Source: Silene conica (Eukaryota; Streptophyta; Magnoliopsida; Caryophyllales; Caryophyllaceae). Taken from it: a stretch of DNA of 64,000 bases. The notes under the pieces are model-generated. The model was given only the letters and a program-made list of their open reading frames with translations. It had not been told where the DNA came from and did no database searches. Shown here one piece after another: positions 11,226-23,683 of this stretch. Within the stretch, counting starts at the first letter, position 1; each line of letters begins with the position of its first letter. The DNA lies in NCBI GenBank assembly GCA_029255685.2, contig CM055312.2:4240649-4304648 (forward strand), read 5' to 3'. The translations under genes were made by a program, and so were the position numbers.

Positions 11226-11795
11226 TGCGTATTAAGTTATGCCTTAAGCTGGCCTCTGAACTTAATACGTGAGCTGTTTGTCATATATGGGGATATGCCT
11301 TAAGCTGGCCTCTGAGTCCTATATGTGTATGTTTGTCGTGTCTGGGACATGCCTTAAGCTGGCCTCTGAGTCCAGACATGTTTGTGGTGATCGCGTTGGA
11401 ACATGCCTTAAGTTGGCCTCTGAGTCTGACGAGTAGAGCAGCTGCACAACGGGGCATTTAGGTCGTAACACCTCACCCGGAGTGCAGATGTTTGATGCTA
11501 GAACATGCCTTAAGCTGGCCTCTGAGTTTAGTAACTTGTGATGTGGTGAAGGGACATGCCTTAAGCTGGCCTCTGAGTCCTTTACTTTTGGATGCTAGTC
11601 TATGCCTTTAGTTGGCCGCTGAGTCTAGTGTCTTGCTGATTGGCGGGTCCATGCCTTAAGCTGGCCTCTGAGTCCTTGCTTGCTGAATGTTTTGGTGTTA
11701 AGGTTATGTCTTAAGTTGACCGCTGAACCTTTACACTTGCTGAATGATTAGTATGTAGGTTATGTCTTAAGTTGACCGCTGAACCTTATACTTGC
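11226..11795 (+). repeat. array of ten hairpins with constant core and covarying arms
   Basis: The core ATGCCTTAAGCTGGCCTCTG, with minor variants, starts at 11239, 11295, 11349, 11403, 11504, 11555, 11602, 11651, 11706 and 11762. Bases on each side of every core are complementary to each other but differ between units: CGTATTAAGTT with AACTTAATACG around the first, GGTGTTAAGGTT with AACCTTTACACT around the ninth, CGTGTCTGG with CCAGACATG around the third. Many units also share an inner GAC/GTC pairing with one bulged purine. The larger gap between units four and five holds another hairpin (CTGCAC, about 11431, with GTGCAG, about 11483). Confidence 0.85.
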
Positions 11796-12294
11796 TGAGT
11801 TTTATCTGCTTGCCTGGAGTTGGTATAGTGCCATATATAGATGTTAATGAGAATGATACTTGACTTGTTATTGTTCATCCAAGGCATTGGATGACTCTTT
11901 TATCGGTTTCATAAATAGTTGGATTGAAAGACCCCCCGACTGGGTAACCAGTAGGGAAACCGGCTCTCCTTCCTAACGGTTTATGAAGTTGGTTGAGAGC
12001 CGTGCATTAGTGATTGCATGATAGTATGAGATTCAGATGATGAGATTTTATACTTCACATGTTTATATATGCTGGAGTATTCTGTTTGTATTTATGTGTT
12101 ACGTGTCGTTACAAAAGGTGGCTAGGAGAACTCTAGTCACTCCCCACTGATTGTGGCGTACATGTTTACATGTATGTAGGTACATGACAGGTGGTTGGCA
12201 GAGGGTTGCATGGAGCTAGCGAGCGATGATCCTATTCATCGATTGACTCACACGTTTACGTTAGCTAGACTTAGTTTACATTTCAGTTTTGAGT

Positions 12295-12320
12295 GCCTGT
12301 AGGGATGTGCCATCCCAGGC
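12295..12320 (+). other. hairpin near the end of LTR-G
   Basis: GCCT and GGGAT (12295-12306) pair with ATCCC and AGGC (12312-12320). It lies shortly before a TA-repeat and about 130 bp before the LTR end. Confidence 0.6.
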
Positions 12321-12454
12321 TGATTGTATATATATATATTACTTAAGTTTCAGTTTTAATTCACCTCGCATGTTTATGTTAAAAAGTTGTAATTCCGCTG
12401 CATTTTTAGTATTTTGTATGTTTTATATTTCCGCTTTCGCGAGGGGTATACAGT

Positions 12455-12466
12455 TGGTATCAGAGC
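12455..12466 (+). other. primer-binding site of LTR-G
   Basis: TGGTATCAGAGC, initiator-Met tRNA type. Immediately after it the text joins Tat sequence (GTGGACCC); the Tat copy B has GAGCGTGGACCC at the same place, so GAGCG is shared at the junction. Confidence 0.82.
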
Positions 12467-13330
12467 GTGGACCCTAATCACAAGCCAGTCCAGCAGAAAA
12501 GGCGGAAATTCGCCTATGAAAGAAATCAAGTGATAAACCAGGAGGTAGATGACCTCCTGGCTGCTGGAAAAATCAGAGAAGTAAAATATCCAGAATGGTT
12601 GTCCAATGTAGTAGTGGTGCCCAAGAAAAATGGTAAATGGCGAGTTTGTGTTGATTTTACGGACTTAAACAAGGCCTGCCCAAAAGATCATTTTCCTCTA
12701 CCACACATAGATGCCATGGTGGATGCTACAGCAGGACATGAAATGATGGCGTTCCTGGACGCTTGGAGTGGATACAATCAAATCAAGATGGCTGCTGAAA
12801 ATCAGGAGAAAACCGCCTTCCAGTCAGAAAGAGGTATCTACTGTTACAATGTTATGTCTTTTGAACTAAAAAATACAGGGTCCACCTATCAAAGGCTGGT
12901 GAACATGATGTTCAAGGACCAGATAGGAAAAACCATGGAGGTATACATTGATGACATGGTGGTAAAGTCCAAAGTAGGAGAGCAACACTTCCAACACCTA
13001 GGGGAAACGTTTAGCACCCTGAGGAAGTACCAAATGAGGCTGAATCCTTCAAAGTGCACTATTGGAGTATCCAGCGGGAAATTCCTAGGGTACATGGTCA
13101 CGCAGAGGGGAATTGAAGCAAGCACAGATCATATTAAAGCCCTGCTACAGCTGGAGTCACTGCAGAAACTAAGGGACGTGCAAAGGCTAACAGGAAGGGT
13201 AACCGCCCTTAACAGGTTTATATCAAGATCTTCAGAAAGATGTAAGCTCTTCTACGATATTCTGCGAAAAAGTAAGAGATTTGAGTGGACGCAGGAGCAC
13301 GAGGAAGCCTTCAGGAGCCTGAAGTTGTAC
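12467..13330 (+). pseudogene. Tat reverse transcriptase remnant, copy A
   Basis: RT motifs visible: VCVDFTDLNKACPKDHFPLP, LDAWSGYNQI, VYIDDMVVKS and FLGYMVTQRGIEA. The text then joins gag sequence at about 13331 (equivalent to about 8069), marking the start of the second copy. Part of a broken element; no host function implied. Confidence 0.85.
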
Positions 13331-16300
13331 CGCCATCCACGCCTTCCGCTGGGGCTACCAGAGGGATCAGATCTATACAAAGATCTAACCAAGTGGACCT
13401 GCACCAGCTTTGCTCAACTACAGTAGAAGACTTTGGATGTCGTCCGCCTGGAGGAAGACTCAGGGCCTAGGAGGATCAGCCCACGCGTAGAAACAACCTC
13501 CAGGAAAGCAAAGGAAGAAAGGAGCGAGAAAGCCAAACCCTACAGCAGGCCAGCCAACAAAATATCAGGAGGAAAAAACTGGAAGAATGATCCAAATCTA
13601 CCTTCCAAGGTAAAAGAATACGGTTTTAATGTTAATCTTGCAGGAGTGATTAAAGCCCTTAAAAACCTGGGAGAGAAAGTCAAATGGCCCAAAAAGAGGA
13701 TGGAAGAAAGAGCAAAGGACAACAGGGACACCAACTTGAGGTGTGATTTCCACGAGGAGAACATCAGTCATACTACGGAGGACTGCATTACCTTGAGGAA
13801 AGAGGTGAAATACCAGTTTGACCAAGGGAACCTAAACCACCTGTTAGCTAAGGGAACCAAGGTCAACTCCACCAGTCAGGTCAGACCTTCTAGCCCTCCT
13901 GTTTGCACCAAAATCATCAATGTAATTACAGAAGGATCAGAACTATGCGGACTGACCTACTCAGCCGCAAAGAGGCACGCCACCAAATCAAAGGGAGACA
14001 GACCATAAAGTTCCTGCAGGATCAGCAGCGAGGATCTTCCAGCAGTCAGTTTCGATGAAACTGACGGAAAAGGAGATGCAGAATACCACGATGATGCTCT
14101 GATAATCACCTTGTCCATAGAAAATTGCACGGTCAAAAAAATCCTAGTGGATACAGGAAGCTCTGTTAACCTCATCATGCTGGAGACGCTAAAAAGCATG
14201 GGATTCAACGAAAGCGACCTGGTGAAGAAACCGGTGCCCCTGGTAGGATTTAGCGGTGAAACAAAGCATTCCCTGGGGAAATACTCATCCCCACCTACGC
14301 TGGAGGAATAAACAAGCAGGTAAGGTATCTTGTGATTGATGGTCCTTCCACCTATAATGTGATTCTTGGCAGGCCTTAGATCCATGACATGAAAGCAATA
14401 CCGTCATCCTACCACCAATGCTTGAAGTTTCCCACGCCATGGGGGTACAAACAATCAGAGGAAGCCAAGACGAAGCAAGGAGCTGCTACAAGGTGGCACT
14501 CAAGCCCGCAACAACTCCGCCACCAGCATAGCAATCAAAGGGAAAGCGGCTCCAGGAGGAATACGTTGAGCCACCACAACTAGAAGTAGACGAAATCCCC
14601 CTGGACCCGCAGCAGCCAGAGAGGAAGGTCCTGATGGGAGAAGAATGTACATGTGATATCTGCCTGAAACTTGTACAGTTATTAAAAGAAAATATTGATT
14701 GCTTTGCTTGGTCACAAGAGGATATGGTAGGTATAGATCCAGAAGTCATATCACAGAAGCTGAGCGTGGACCCTAATCACAAGCCAGTCCAGCAGAAAAG
14801 GCGGAAATTCGCCTATGAAAGAAATCAAGTGATAAACCAGGAGGTAGATGACCTCCTGGCTGCTGGAAAGATCAGAGAAGTAAAATATCCAGAATGGCTG
14901 TCCAATGTAGTAGTGGTGCCCAAGAAAAATGGCAAATGGCGAGTTTGTGTTAATTTTACAGACTTAAACAAGGCCTGCCCAAAAGATCATTTTCCTCTAC
15001 CACACATAGATGCCATGGTGGATGCTACAGCAGGACATGAAATGCTGACGTTCCTGGACGCTTGGAGTGGATACAATCAAATCAAGATGGCTGCTAAAAA
15101 TCAGGAGAAAACCGCCTTCCAGTCAGAAAGAGGTATCTACTGTTACAATGTTATGCCTTTTGGACTAAAAAATACAGGGTCCACCTATCAAAGGCTGGTG
15201 AACATGATGTTCAAGGACCAGATAGGAAAAACCATGGAGGTATACATTGATGACATGGTGGTAAAGTCCAAAGTAGTAGAGCAACACTTCCAACACCTAC
15301 GGGAAACGTTTAGCACCCTGAGGAAGTACCAAATGAGGCTGAATCCTTCAAAGTGCACTTTTGGAGTATCCAGCGGGAAATTCCTAGGGTACATGGTCAC
15401 ACAGAGGGGAATTGAAGCAAGCACGGATCAGATTAAAGCCCTGCTACAGCTGGAGTCACCGCAGAAACCAAGGGACGTGCAAAGGCTAACAGGAAGGGTA
15501 GCCGCCCTTAACAGGTTTATATCAAGATCTTCAGAAAGATGTAAGCTCTTCTACGATATTCTGCGAAAAAGTAAGAGATTCGAGTGGACGGAGGAGCACG
15601 AGGAAGCCTTCAGGAGCCTGAAGTTGTATCTCAGCACCCCCCTCCTATCCAAACCAGAGCCAGGAGAACAACTCTACTTGTACTTATCCGTTACGGAAGC
15701 AGCAGCTAGTGGAGTTCTGGTAAGGGAGCACGAAGGATCACAACATCCTGTATATTACATTAACAAGTCTCTGCTACCTGCAGAGACCAGGTATTCTGCT
15801 CCAGAAAAACTTGTTTTGGCTTTAGTAACAACATCCTACAAGCCCAGGCCTTACTTCGAATCCCATACAATTTCGGTCCTAACAAGTTACCCTTTAAAAT
15901 CCATATTGGGGAAACCGGAATTGTCTGGGAGAATGGCCAGGTGGTCACTGCATTTAAGCGATTATGAATTGAAATTTGAAACCCGTACAGCGATAAAATC
16001 GCAAGCCCTAGCAGACTTTGTTTCTGATTTTAGTCCAGGGCTACCGAAAGAAGCAGAAACAGCCATCTTGCCTCCAGAAATGGATTCAGCAGAAAGATTC
16101 TGGACACTGCATGTAGATGGTGCCTCAAACAGCCGGGGGGCAGGAGTAGGCATGATACTGCGATCACCGCAGGGAGACGTCATTGCACAGGCTGTACGCT
16201 GCGAATTCCCCGCTACTAACAACGTTGCTGAATACGAAGCGTTAATCCAAGGACTGCAACTGGCTCTAGGAATGAGAATCAGGCACCTACAAGATTTTGG

Positions 16301-16370
16301 TGATTCACAACTCATAGTGAATCACGTAAATGGCGAATACGAAGCCAAATATCCAAAGATGATAGCCTAC
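13331..16370 (+). pseudogene. Tat gag-protease-RT-RNase H remnant, copy B
   Basis: Near-identical repeat of copy A from late gag through protease (DTGSSVNLI), then a long open RT part from 14634 (YIDDMVVKS), the first RNase H (YLYLSVTEAAASGVLV ... YSAPEKLVLALV) and the second, archaeal-type RNase H (LHVDGASNSRGAGVGMILRS, NNVAEYEALIQGL). Unlike copy A it has no LTR-G inside. It stops at 16371 at the start of LTR-H. Broken, a few breaks. Confidence 0.86.
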
Positions 16371-16944
16371 TGATGCGTGTCTATTTTATGATATTTTACA
16401 TCCTTTTTTACACGCATTTGGTCGCTCATTTACTATGTTTTAGCCCTTATTTCCCAACAATTGTCTTCTTTCGCATTTTTATACACTTTTGCAGATTTAT
16501 GCGGAAAAATGATGATTTTACACCAAACTTATGTCCTCGGGATTTTTCATAGCCAAGGATCGATGGAAAGTCAGCTCACAACATTGACCAAGTACCAAGA
16601 AGTCAAACCGAAGACAAATCAGAATATTCCTACAGGAAAAGGGTCGACCGACCTATTACTTGGGTCGGCTGACCAGATCATTATTATGGAAAGCCCAGAG
16701 AATTCGCTGAAGCCCGTACATAGGTCGACCGACCCACTAAGTAGGTCGACCGACCTCTACGCAGACCCTGAAGTATTCCGAAGCCCATTAACGTGTTAGA
16801 GTTTTAAGGAAACTCTTTATTTTCCGCCTATTTAAGTTAGATTACGTGATTAGGGTTGCTTATTCAGTTTCATATAATCGACCATCATCGAGTTCCTAAT
16901 TCAGTTTGTAATCTTTCAATAATTCTACACACTTTTAGTTTATT
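16371..16944 (+). repeat. 5' part of an LTR (LTR-H)
   Basis: Starts TGATGCGTG exactly where Tat ends. Contains GGTCGACCGACC palindromic words at about 16645-16760 just upstream of a TATTTAAG box (about 16829), then a transcribed-region-like stretch. It is cut at 16945 by the F LTR. The family is unclear, Tat/Athila-like by style. Confidence 0.6.
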
Positions 16945-18571
16945 TGTAATACCCCGTTTGTTAGCCTTGGTCAACGACAGTCAAATAATGTTTTATAAAC
17001 GTATTTCAAAAGGAATGTTTTATAAAGTATTTTACGTAAACTGTTATTGTTTTATAAATCGTATTTCTACGATTATTTCGTATTTCATAATCATTTTATT
17101 ACGGATGATTACTTCATAAAATGACATTTCATTTCTATTTCTTAATTTTAATAATATATTTATAATTTATAATTACGGATTATATATATTTTCTATTTTA
17201 TATTTATTTCTCGTTTATACTTAATTTTTTCTATTTTTATTATTATTTTAGTTGAATTTGTATTTAAATCCTAAATTTTTTTATATATTCGTATGTAAGT
17301 GCTAATGATTTCATATTCTTGTAATTAATTTAATTATTATTCGCTAATACTAATTTACATAATTTAATTAGTATAAATAATTTTTACGTACTCTTTTATT
17401 TTAGGTTACGAGTTAAGAGCGAGATATAGCGTCGAGATGTGTGATGGACCGATTAATGAGATAGATGGGCTCGTCCATTTTGGTTTCATAGTCCTTCTAA
17501 CGTTGTAGACATACCAGGACATCTACCAAAAACCCTAACTCCCTTCATCGACAAACCAAAGACCCAACTTCGACATACCAAAAACCCTAATCATCTGGCA
17601 GCCACCGTGAGATTTAGGAAGAACAAGAGGACTGCATCACCACCGTCATCACCACCATAACCGTCGCCCACCGTGACCAACACCAGTAAGATTCGCTTTA
17701 TGTCGACAATAACTAATTCATTTCGTTTGTTTTATAGTTTTTTTTTCGAACTGTTGTATTATTGTCGTTTTGGTACAAGGTGTAGGGTAGTGGAAGTAAG
17801 GTGTTTATAGGATGTATAGGTTGTTGTGGGGTGGTGCGTGGTGGACCGGAGCACCACCATAGGGTAGAATTTTGGAGGCGTCAAAACAGAGTATGATTGC
17901 GGGGTGAGAACGGGTTTTGCTGGTGTTTTCTGTAGCAGTGAGAAGGAGTCGAGAGCGAGAAGTGACCAACCCTGTAACAACCGTAGGTCAGGGGTGACAA
18001 CGGTGGTGTTAGTATGTGGTATGGACCATGGTGGTGGTTGTGGTGAGGCTGACTTTAGGACTGAGACAAAGCCGGGTAGCAAAACAGGACATGAATGGTG
18101 CGTGTGAGGAAGCATCTTTCGTGGGGTCGTGTAACAATTAAAAGAGGAACAAGGTAGAGTGGTAACCACCCCTGGAACCACCGTGGGTCAGTGGTGATAA
18201 CGGTGGTGGCCAGAGGTGGTGGTGGGCCTGGTGGAGAGAGATAAAGGCGTAAGAAGAGAGGGAGTTGAAGGGCTGTTGGGAACAAGATGAGTTTTGGGTC
18301 GTGTGTGGTCTGGTTTGTGTAGGGCTGGTGGTTGTTACGGTAGTCGTGGGTGGTGGCCAAGTAGTGGATGTCGTGGGTGGTAGTACAGTCGAGGGTTTGA
18401 GACCGGTGATGGTGGCCGTGGGTGAACAGGCTGGTCGCGGTGGTGCCTTAAAGTCGGGTGCGCAAGTGAAGGAAGGGTTGTTGGTCGGTTGTACGTGTCT
18501 GTTCGTGGGTTGTGTTTGTGTTGTTAACATTATTATTAATATTGTATTAGCTAGTAGTGTTGAACGTGTTG

Positions 18572-18778
<207 letters not shown>

Positions 18779-19692
18779 GTTATTATTATTATTGGTGTTA
18801 TTGTTGATGTTTGTCAACATGATATTATTATCATTATGTTATTATTATTAGTATGACATTATGTTTATAAGTTATTATTGATATTGTTGATAATAATATT
18901 ATTGTTGGTATGTTTATCATTATTAAGTTGGTAAGTAATTTTATTATGCAAGAATGTGACGGCTATCAATTGTTCGGGTATATTTTCTATATTCGTTATT
19001 TAAATGAAATTGGCTATGAAGTAATAAGAACGAGTCGTTTAAGTTAATTGAAGTAGTAATGTTCAATACGGTCTCGTTATGCGTAATATATTATTTAGAT
19101 AATTAATTTGAATAATTTATATATTATATTAATTTGAGGAATTGTATTAGTTAGTGATTACAAATATTATATTTGTTAGGTGACGATTTTGAGGTGGCAT
19201 AGTTCTGTTTACCTGCTGGCTTGTTATTGGATGATTTTTCTATCCAGGTAGGATACACTGACACTATACTTTGTGAAGTATTATGAAAGGATGTTGCCTT
19301 GTATGTTATGGATGCAAGCATGAATTATATAAGAATGATATTGGTTGGATTGATTGTGGATTATTGGCAATGGCATGAGCATTTCAGTTTTGATAGCATG
19401 ATTGAATATTATATTGTTGCATTCATGAGCATAGCATATGCATTGGTTACTGAGAAAATTATGGTCAGATATTGTTCTGATATAAAGCCCAGGTTGGTTC
19501 TGCAGACCAAGCCTGGTGTCTTATCAGCTATTGAGCTGGTGTTCGGTGACGACCGATTATAGTCTGCCGGGAGGTTCGGTATGGCTTGGTGCAAGGGTAT
19601 GAGTTTGAGAATGAGATTGAGATTGAGCTCGAGCATATCATGGCATTTGCATATCATTTAATTGTTGCATTATAATTATTGTGATATCCTAC

Positions 19693-19708
19693 TCAACCGC
19701 GAGGTTGA
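19693..19708 (+). other. conserved hairpin with flip-prone loop in F LTR
   Basis: TCAACC and GGTTGA enclose the 4 nt loop GCGA. Copies lie at 27112-27127, 30044-30059, 34212-34227 and 34795-34810. Read in LTR sense the loop is GCGA here and at 30044 but TCGC in the other three. Confidence 0.75.
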
Positions 19709-20005
19709 CAGTGTATTCGTGTACACCTACGATGATCCGGAATGGGGAGTAGATTCTACAGGTCAGAGACAGATGGATTAGGAGCTTAGGCATGGAGAGA
19801 GTCATAGCTTGGACCTACTTAGAATTAGATCACATACTTAAATGTCATCAATTGTACTTTTATTCTTTGCGTAGTAGTTGTAATAATAAAAGTTTAAATT
19901 TAATCAGTTTTTATATAAATTACTTTGGGTTGGTTTACTTTGTTATTCACTACCTCGGTCATTCCGAGATGGTAACAGCTCTATTTATTTGAGAAAGTCT
20001 TGCTA

Positions 20006-20100
20006 AAGTCTCAGTTGGTAAGAGTAGAAGGGAAATGGTTTGTTTCTATTTGTTGATAGGGGTTCAAATCTCGAAAGAACAATGGAAATTATTACATGAG
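20006..20100 (+). mobile_element. candidate tRNA-derived SINE head
   Basis: TCTCAGTTGGTAAGAG (about 20009-20024) resembles a tRNA A box, and GGTTCAAATCTC (20061-20072) resembles a B box, 37 bp apart. It begins exactly where F LTR homology stops. No poly(A) end or target duplication was fixed, so the call is tentative. Confidence 0.4.
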
Positions 20101-20490
20101 TTGAACAGTGTTTCTATGCATGAAAGTATTGTATAGATTTGTATCTTTTGAGTTTGTGCCATGATGCGAGTTATGTATGTATATATTTTTGAATTTAAAT
20201 GTTGGCATGTTTCTTTTAAGGAGGATAGACCCTAGTAGTATGTCTTCATAGAAGATTAGGGAGTCGGGGCCGAAGAGTGGAGGAGTGTCGTGTTTGGTTG
20301 TGTGGTACGGTTAAGTAGGTGTTTAGACAACTGTTAAACTTCGGGGCGAAGTTGGTTTAAGGGAGGTGGAATGTAACACATGCCTTTTCTGAGGGGAGTG
20401 ATCTGGAATAGAGGACGTCAGTTGTTGTTGTTTTGGTGTTGGGTAGTGTGGTGAACTTCGGGGACGAAGTTCTTTTTAAGGAGGGAAGAC
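20101..20490 (+). other. internal remnant of F element with paired purine tracts
   Basis: Short non-coding internal DNA. Two modules of hairpin plus purine tract: AACTTCG-GGG-CGAAGTT at 20337-20353 then TTTAAGGGAGGTGG, and GAACTTCG-GGGA-CGAAGTTC at 20453-20472 then TTAAGGAGGGAAG, which directly precedes the LTR start at 20491. A third TTTTAAGGAGG stretch is near 20215. Confidence 0.7.
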
Positions 20491-22124
20491 TGTAATACCC
20501 CGTTTGTTAGCCTTGGTCAACGACAGTCAAATAATGTTTTATAAACGTATTTCAAAAGGAATGTTTTATAAAGTATTTTACGTAAACTGTTATTGTTTTA
20601 TAAATCGTATTTCTACGATTATTTCGTATTTCATAATCATTTTATTACGGATGATTACTTCATAAAATGACATTTCATTTCTATTTCTTAATTTTAATAA
20701 TATATTTATAATTTATAATTATATATATTTTCTATTTTATATTTATTTCTCGTTTATACTTAATTTTTTCTATTTTTATTATTATTTAAGTTGTATTTGT
20801 ATTTAAATCCTAAATTTTTTTATATATTCGTATGTAAGTGCTAATGATTTCATATTCTTGTAATTAATTTAATTAGTATTCGCTAATACTAATTTACATA
20901 ATTTATTAGTATAAATAATTTTTACGTACTCTTTTATTTTAGGTTACGAGTTGAGAGCGAGATATAGCGTCGAGATGCGTGATGGACCGATTAATGAGAT
21001 AGATGGGCTCGTCCATTTTGGTTTACGCTAACTCAAAAGTCCTTCTAAAGTTGTAGACATACCAGGACATCTACCAAAAACCCTAACTCCCTTCATCGAC
21101 AAACCAAAGACCCAACTTCGACATACCAAAAACCCTAATCATCTGGCAGCCACCGTGAGATTTAGGAAGAACAAGAGGACTGCATCACCACCGTCATCAC
21201 CATCATAACCGTCACCCACCGTGACCAACACCAGTAAGATTCGCTTTATGTCGAAAATAACTAATTCATTTCGTTTGTTTTATAATTTTTTTTCGAACTG
21301 TTGTATTATTGTCGTTTTGGTACAAGGTGTAGGGTAGTAGAAGTAAGGTGTTTATAGGATGTATAGGTTGTTGTGGGGTGGTGCGTGGTGGACCGGAGCA
21401 CCACCATAGGGTAGAATTTTGGAGGCGTCAAAACAGAGTATGATTGCGGGGTGAGAACGGGTTTTGCTGGTGTTTTCTGTAGCAGTGAGAAGGAGTCGAG
21501 AGCGAGAAGTGACCAACCCTGTAACAACCGTAGGTCAGGGGTGACAATGGTGGTGTTAGTATGTGGTATGGACCATGGTGGTGGTTGTGGTGAGGTTGAC
21601 TTTAGGACTGAGACAAAGCCGGGTAGCAAAACAGGACATGAATGGTGCGTGTGAGGAAGCATCTTTCGTGGGGTCGTGTAACAATTAAAAGAGGAACGAG
21701 GTAGAGTGGTAACCACCCCTGGAACCACCGTGGGTCAGTGGTGATAACGGTGGTGGCCAGAGGTGGTGGTGGGCCTGGTGGAGAGAGATAAAGGCGTAAG
21801 AAGAGAGGGAGTTGAAGGGCTGTTGGGAACAAGATGAATTTTGGGTCGTGTGTGGTCTGGTTTGTGTAGGGCTGGTGGTTGTTACGGTAGTCGTGGGTGG
21901 TGGCCAAGTAGTGGATGTCGTGGGTGGTAGTACAGTCGAGGGTTTGAGACCGGTGATGGTGGTCGTGGGTGAACAGGCTGGTCGCGGTGGTGCCTTAAAG
22001 TCGGGTGCGCAAGTGAAGGAAGGGATGTTGGTCGGTTGTACGTGTCTGTTCGTGGGTTGTGTTTGTGTTGTTAACATTATTATTAATATTATATTAGCTA
22101 GTAGTGTTGAACGTGTTGTTGTTG

Positions 22125-22196
<72 letters not shown>

Positions 22197-22201
22197 GTTA
22201 A

Positions 22202-22232
<31 letters not shown>

Positions 22233-22279
22233 GTTATTATTATTATTGGTGTTATTGTTGATGTTTGTCAACATGATAT
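20491..22279 (+). repeat. family F LTR, copy 2, truncated
   Basis: Direct repeat of 16945-18840 (by eye about 97-98 percent, apart from the microsatellite). Interrupted at 22280 by the LTR of Athila-1. TTA microsatellite at about 22127-22232. Confidence 0.85.
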
Positions 22280-23601
22280 TGATATGCCGTATTTAGTACG
22301 GGTTTAAGAGGCATGAGTTAGTTGGATAAACATGATATAAATGGGTTGTTAGAAGGATAATTGCATTAAGATCCATATTGAGTTGTTGGCATTATTTTGG
22401 GAGTTTTAGAAGAGATTATGGATCAATGAAGTGTAGGTATCTTTTGGCTTGGAGTTTTCGTTAATCATGGATAGGGTGCACACGGTATTGCCCTTTTTGG
22501 CCCATCAGGTGAAGAAGCGAACCATTGGTCAAGCCTTTTGTTCAAAGCAAGGAAAGACGAAGAAGAAAGAAAAGGATCAGAATTTCCCGCGCGGTTGGGA
22601 TTTTCCCCGCGGGTCGCCCGTGTCTCGGCTAGCATCGGTTTCTAATTTCTTTGTTTCCAACTTTCAGCGGGAGTTTTAGGTTTTTATTTTATCTTTATTT
22701 TTTTTAGGATTTTTGGTATTAGGTTAAGTAGGAGGGAGACTTTATTTTAGCAGTTACTTTTGATTTGGAAGAAGAACTTTGATTTTATTTTTCCTTATGC
22801 AAACTATGAAGAACTAATTCTCCCTTCTCGATTCAAGGTATTTTGAAGCTACAAGTTTATCAATTGTGAGACCGTCCTAATCCTCTATTTTATGCTTGAG
22901 TATTATTTATTCTCCGTTCATAATTTATGATTGTTGCATGTTTAATTGATTTGTCCAATTGATTATTTCATCCTTCGATCTAGTGCAATTCTATATGTTT
23001 GAATCCGTAATTGTTCAATTCGTTAGATAAAGTTGCAACCTTTAATCCAATTATTTGTATGCGTTTCATAGTAGTTGGGTAAAAGGGGAATAAATATATG
23101 ATTCGAACCAATAACCGCGTGTGTTAAAGGTCGTTATTCTTGTTGTATGTTCTGTTCATTCATGTTGTTTATGAATTAAATCTAGATGCGTGGATTAGAT
23201 TGTTCATTGATTAGGTTGCTTAGTCTCGCGTTTCGAGCTGAGTAATATTATCTGCGGAACATATAAGACTCTTGTGTTACAACGGGATACTCAAGGGGCA
23301 AATAGGGATTAATGGTCGACGATCAATTGTTAACTAGTAGTGGATAAACCTTGACTCGGGTTTCTAAATCATCTGAGATCTTTGTTATTTTTAGTCTTTC
23401 ACCCTTTTATTTGATTGTTTTTCTTGTTGCTTAATCATCCACCCCCCCCCCCCCCCCCTTGGTTACCTTTTGTCTGCTTTTGTTTACACATAAGTTGCAT
23501 CGTCTTCCCTGCGGATTCGACACCCGACTTACCTCTACTATATAGTTAAGGTATTAGGACTTAATTACTTATTTTTGGGAGCATACGACTTCGGCTCACC
23601 A
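22280..23601 (+). repeat. Athila-1 5' LTR
   Basis: Starts TGATATGCCG, parallel to TGATAGTGTC of Athila-2, and ends CTCACCA. Contains the GC-rich words CCCGCGCGG and CCCCGCGGG (22588-22621) and a 17-C run at about 23442-23458. The primer-binding site TGGCGCCGTTGCCGGGGA follows at 23607-23624. Confidence 0.75.
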
Positions 23602-23683
23602 AATTTTGGCGCCGTTGCCGGGGAAGGCAATAGTTAAATTTTGTGTTTCTTTAGTGTAGAATTTTATTTTATTGTTTTAGTTT

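Larger units (their letters stand above)
9500..12452 (+). repeat. long LTR (LTR-G) of another gypsy-type element
   Basis: Begins TGTAACATCCC, ends GGTATACA and is followed two bases later by a primer-binding site, so this is a complete 5' LTR of about 2.95 kb. No internal coding region follows: after the primer site the text returns to Tat RT. Length and primer suggest a chromovirus (Tekay-like) or related gypsy element, by inference only. It carries two structured repeat arrays (10549-10935 and 11226-11795). The readable frames inside are short and look non-coding. Confidence 0.82.
6150..16370 (+). mobile_element. Ty3/gypsy Tat (Retand-like) element, rearranged
   Basis: A 5' LTR, primer-binding site, gag, protease, RT, RNase H and a second RNase H-like domain are recognisable. 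The second, archaeal-type RNase H (HVDGASNSRGAGVG) is a known mark of the Tat lineage. The gag-to-RT part occurs twice: copy A at about 8069-13330, with a foreign LTR inside it, and copy B at 13331-16370. The integrase part and 3' LTR are not seen; the element stops at 16371 where another LTR begins. Broken, with several breaks. The A and B copies are nearly identical, so the duplication is recent. Confidence 0.88.

Noticed and set aside
11226-11795. LTR-G core array as a CRISPR array or plain minisatellite
   Set aside because: Cores are spaced like repeats, but the flanking arms pair within each unit, which neither model explains; no cas-like genes exist.
17759-18530. Minus-strand Pro/Thr/Ser-rich frames in the F LTR (also 21306-22077 and 31073-31585)
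   Set aside because: They come from a low-complexity GT-rich LTR block, and the same block in diverged copies is not kept open.
23442-23458. 17-C run as a functional signal
   Set aside because: A single homopolymer in the Athila-1 LTR, prone to slippage or sequencing error.
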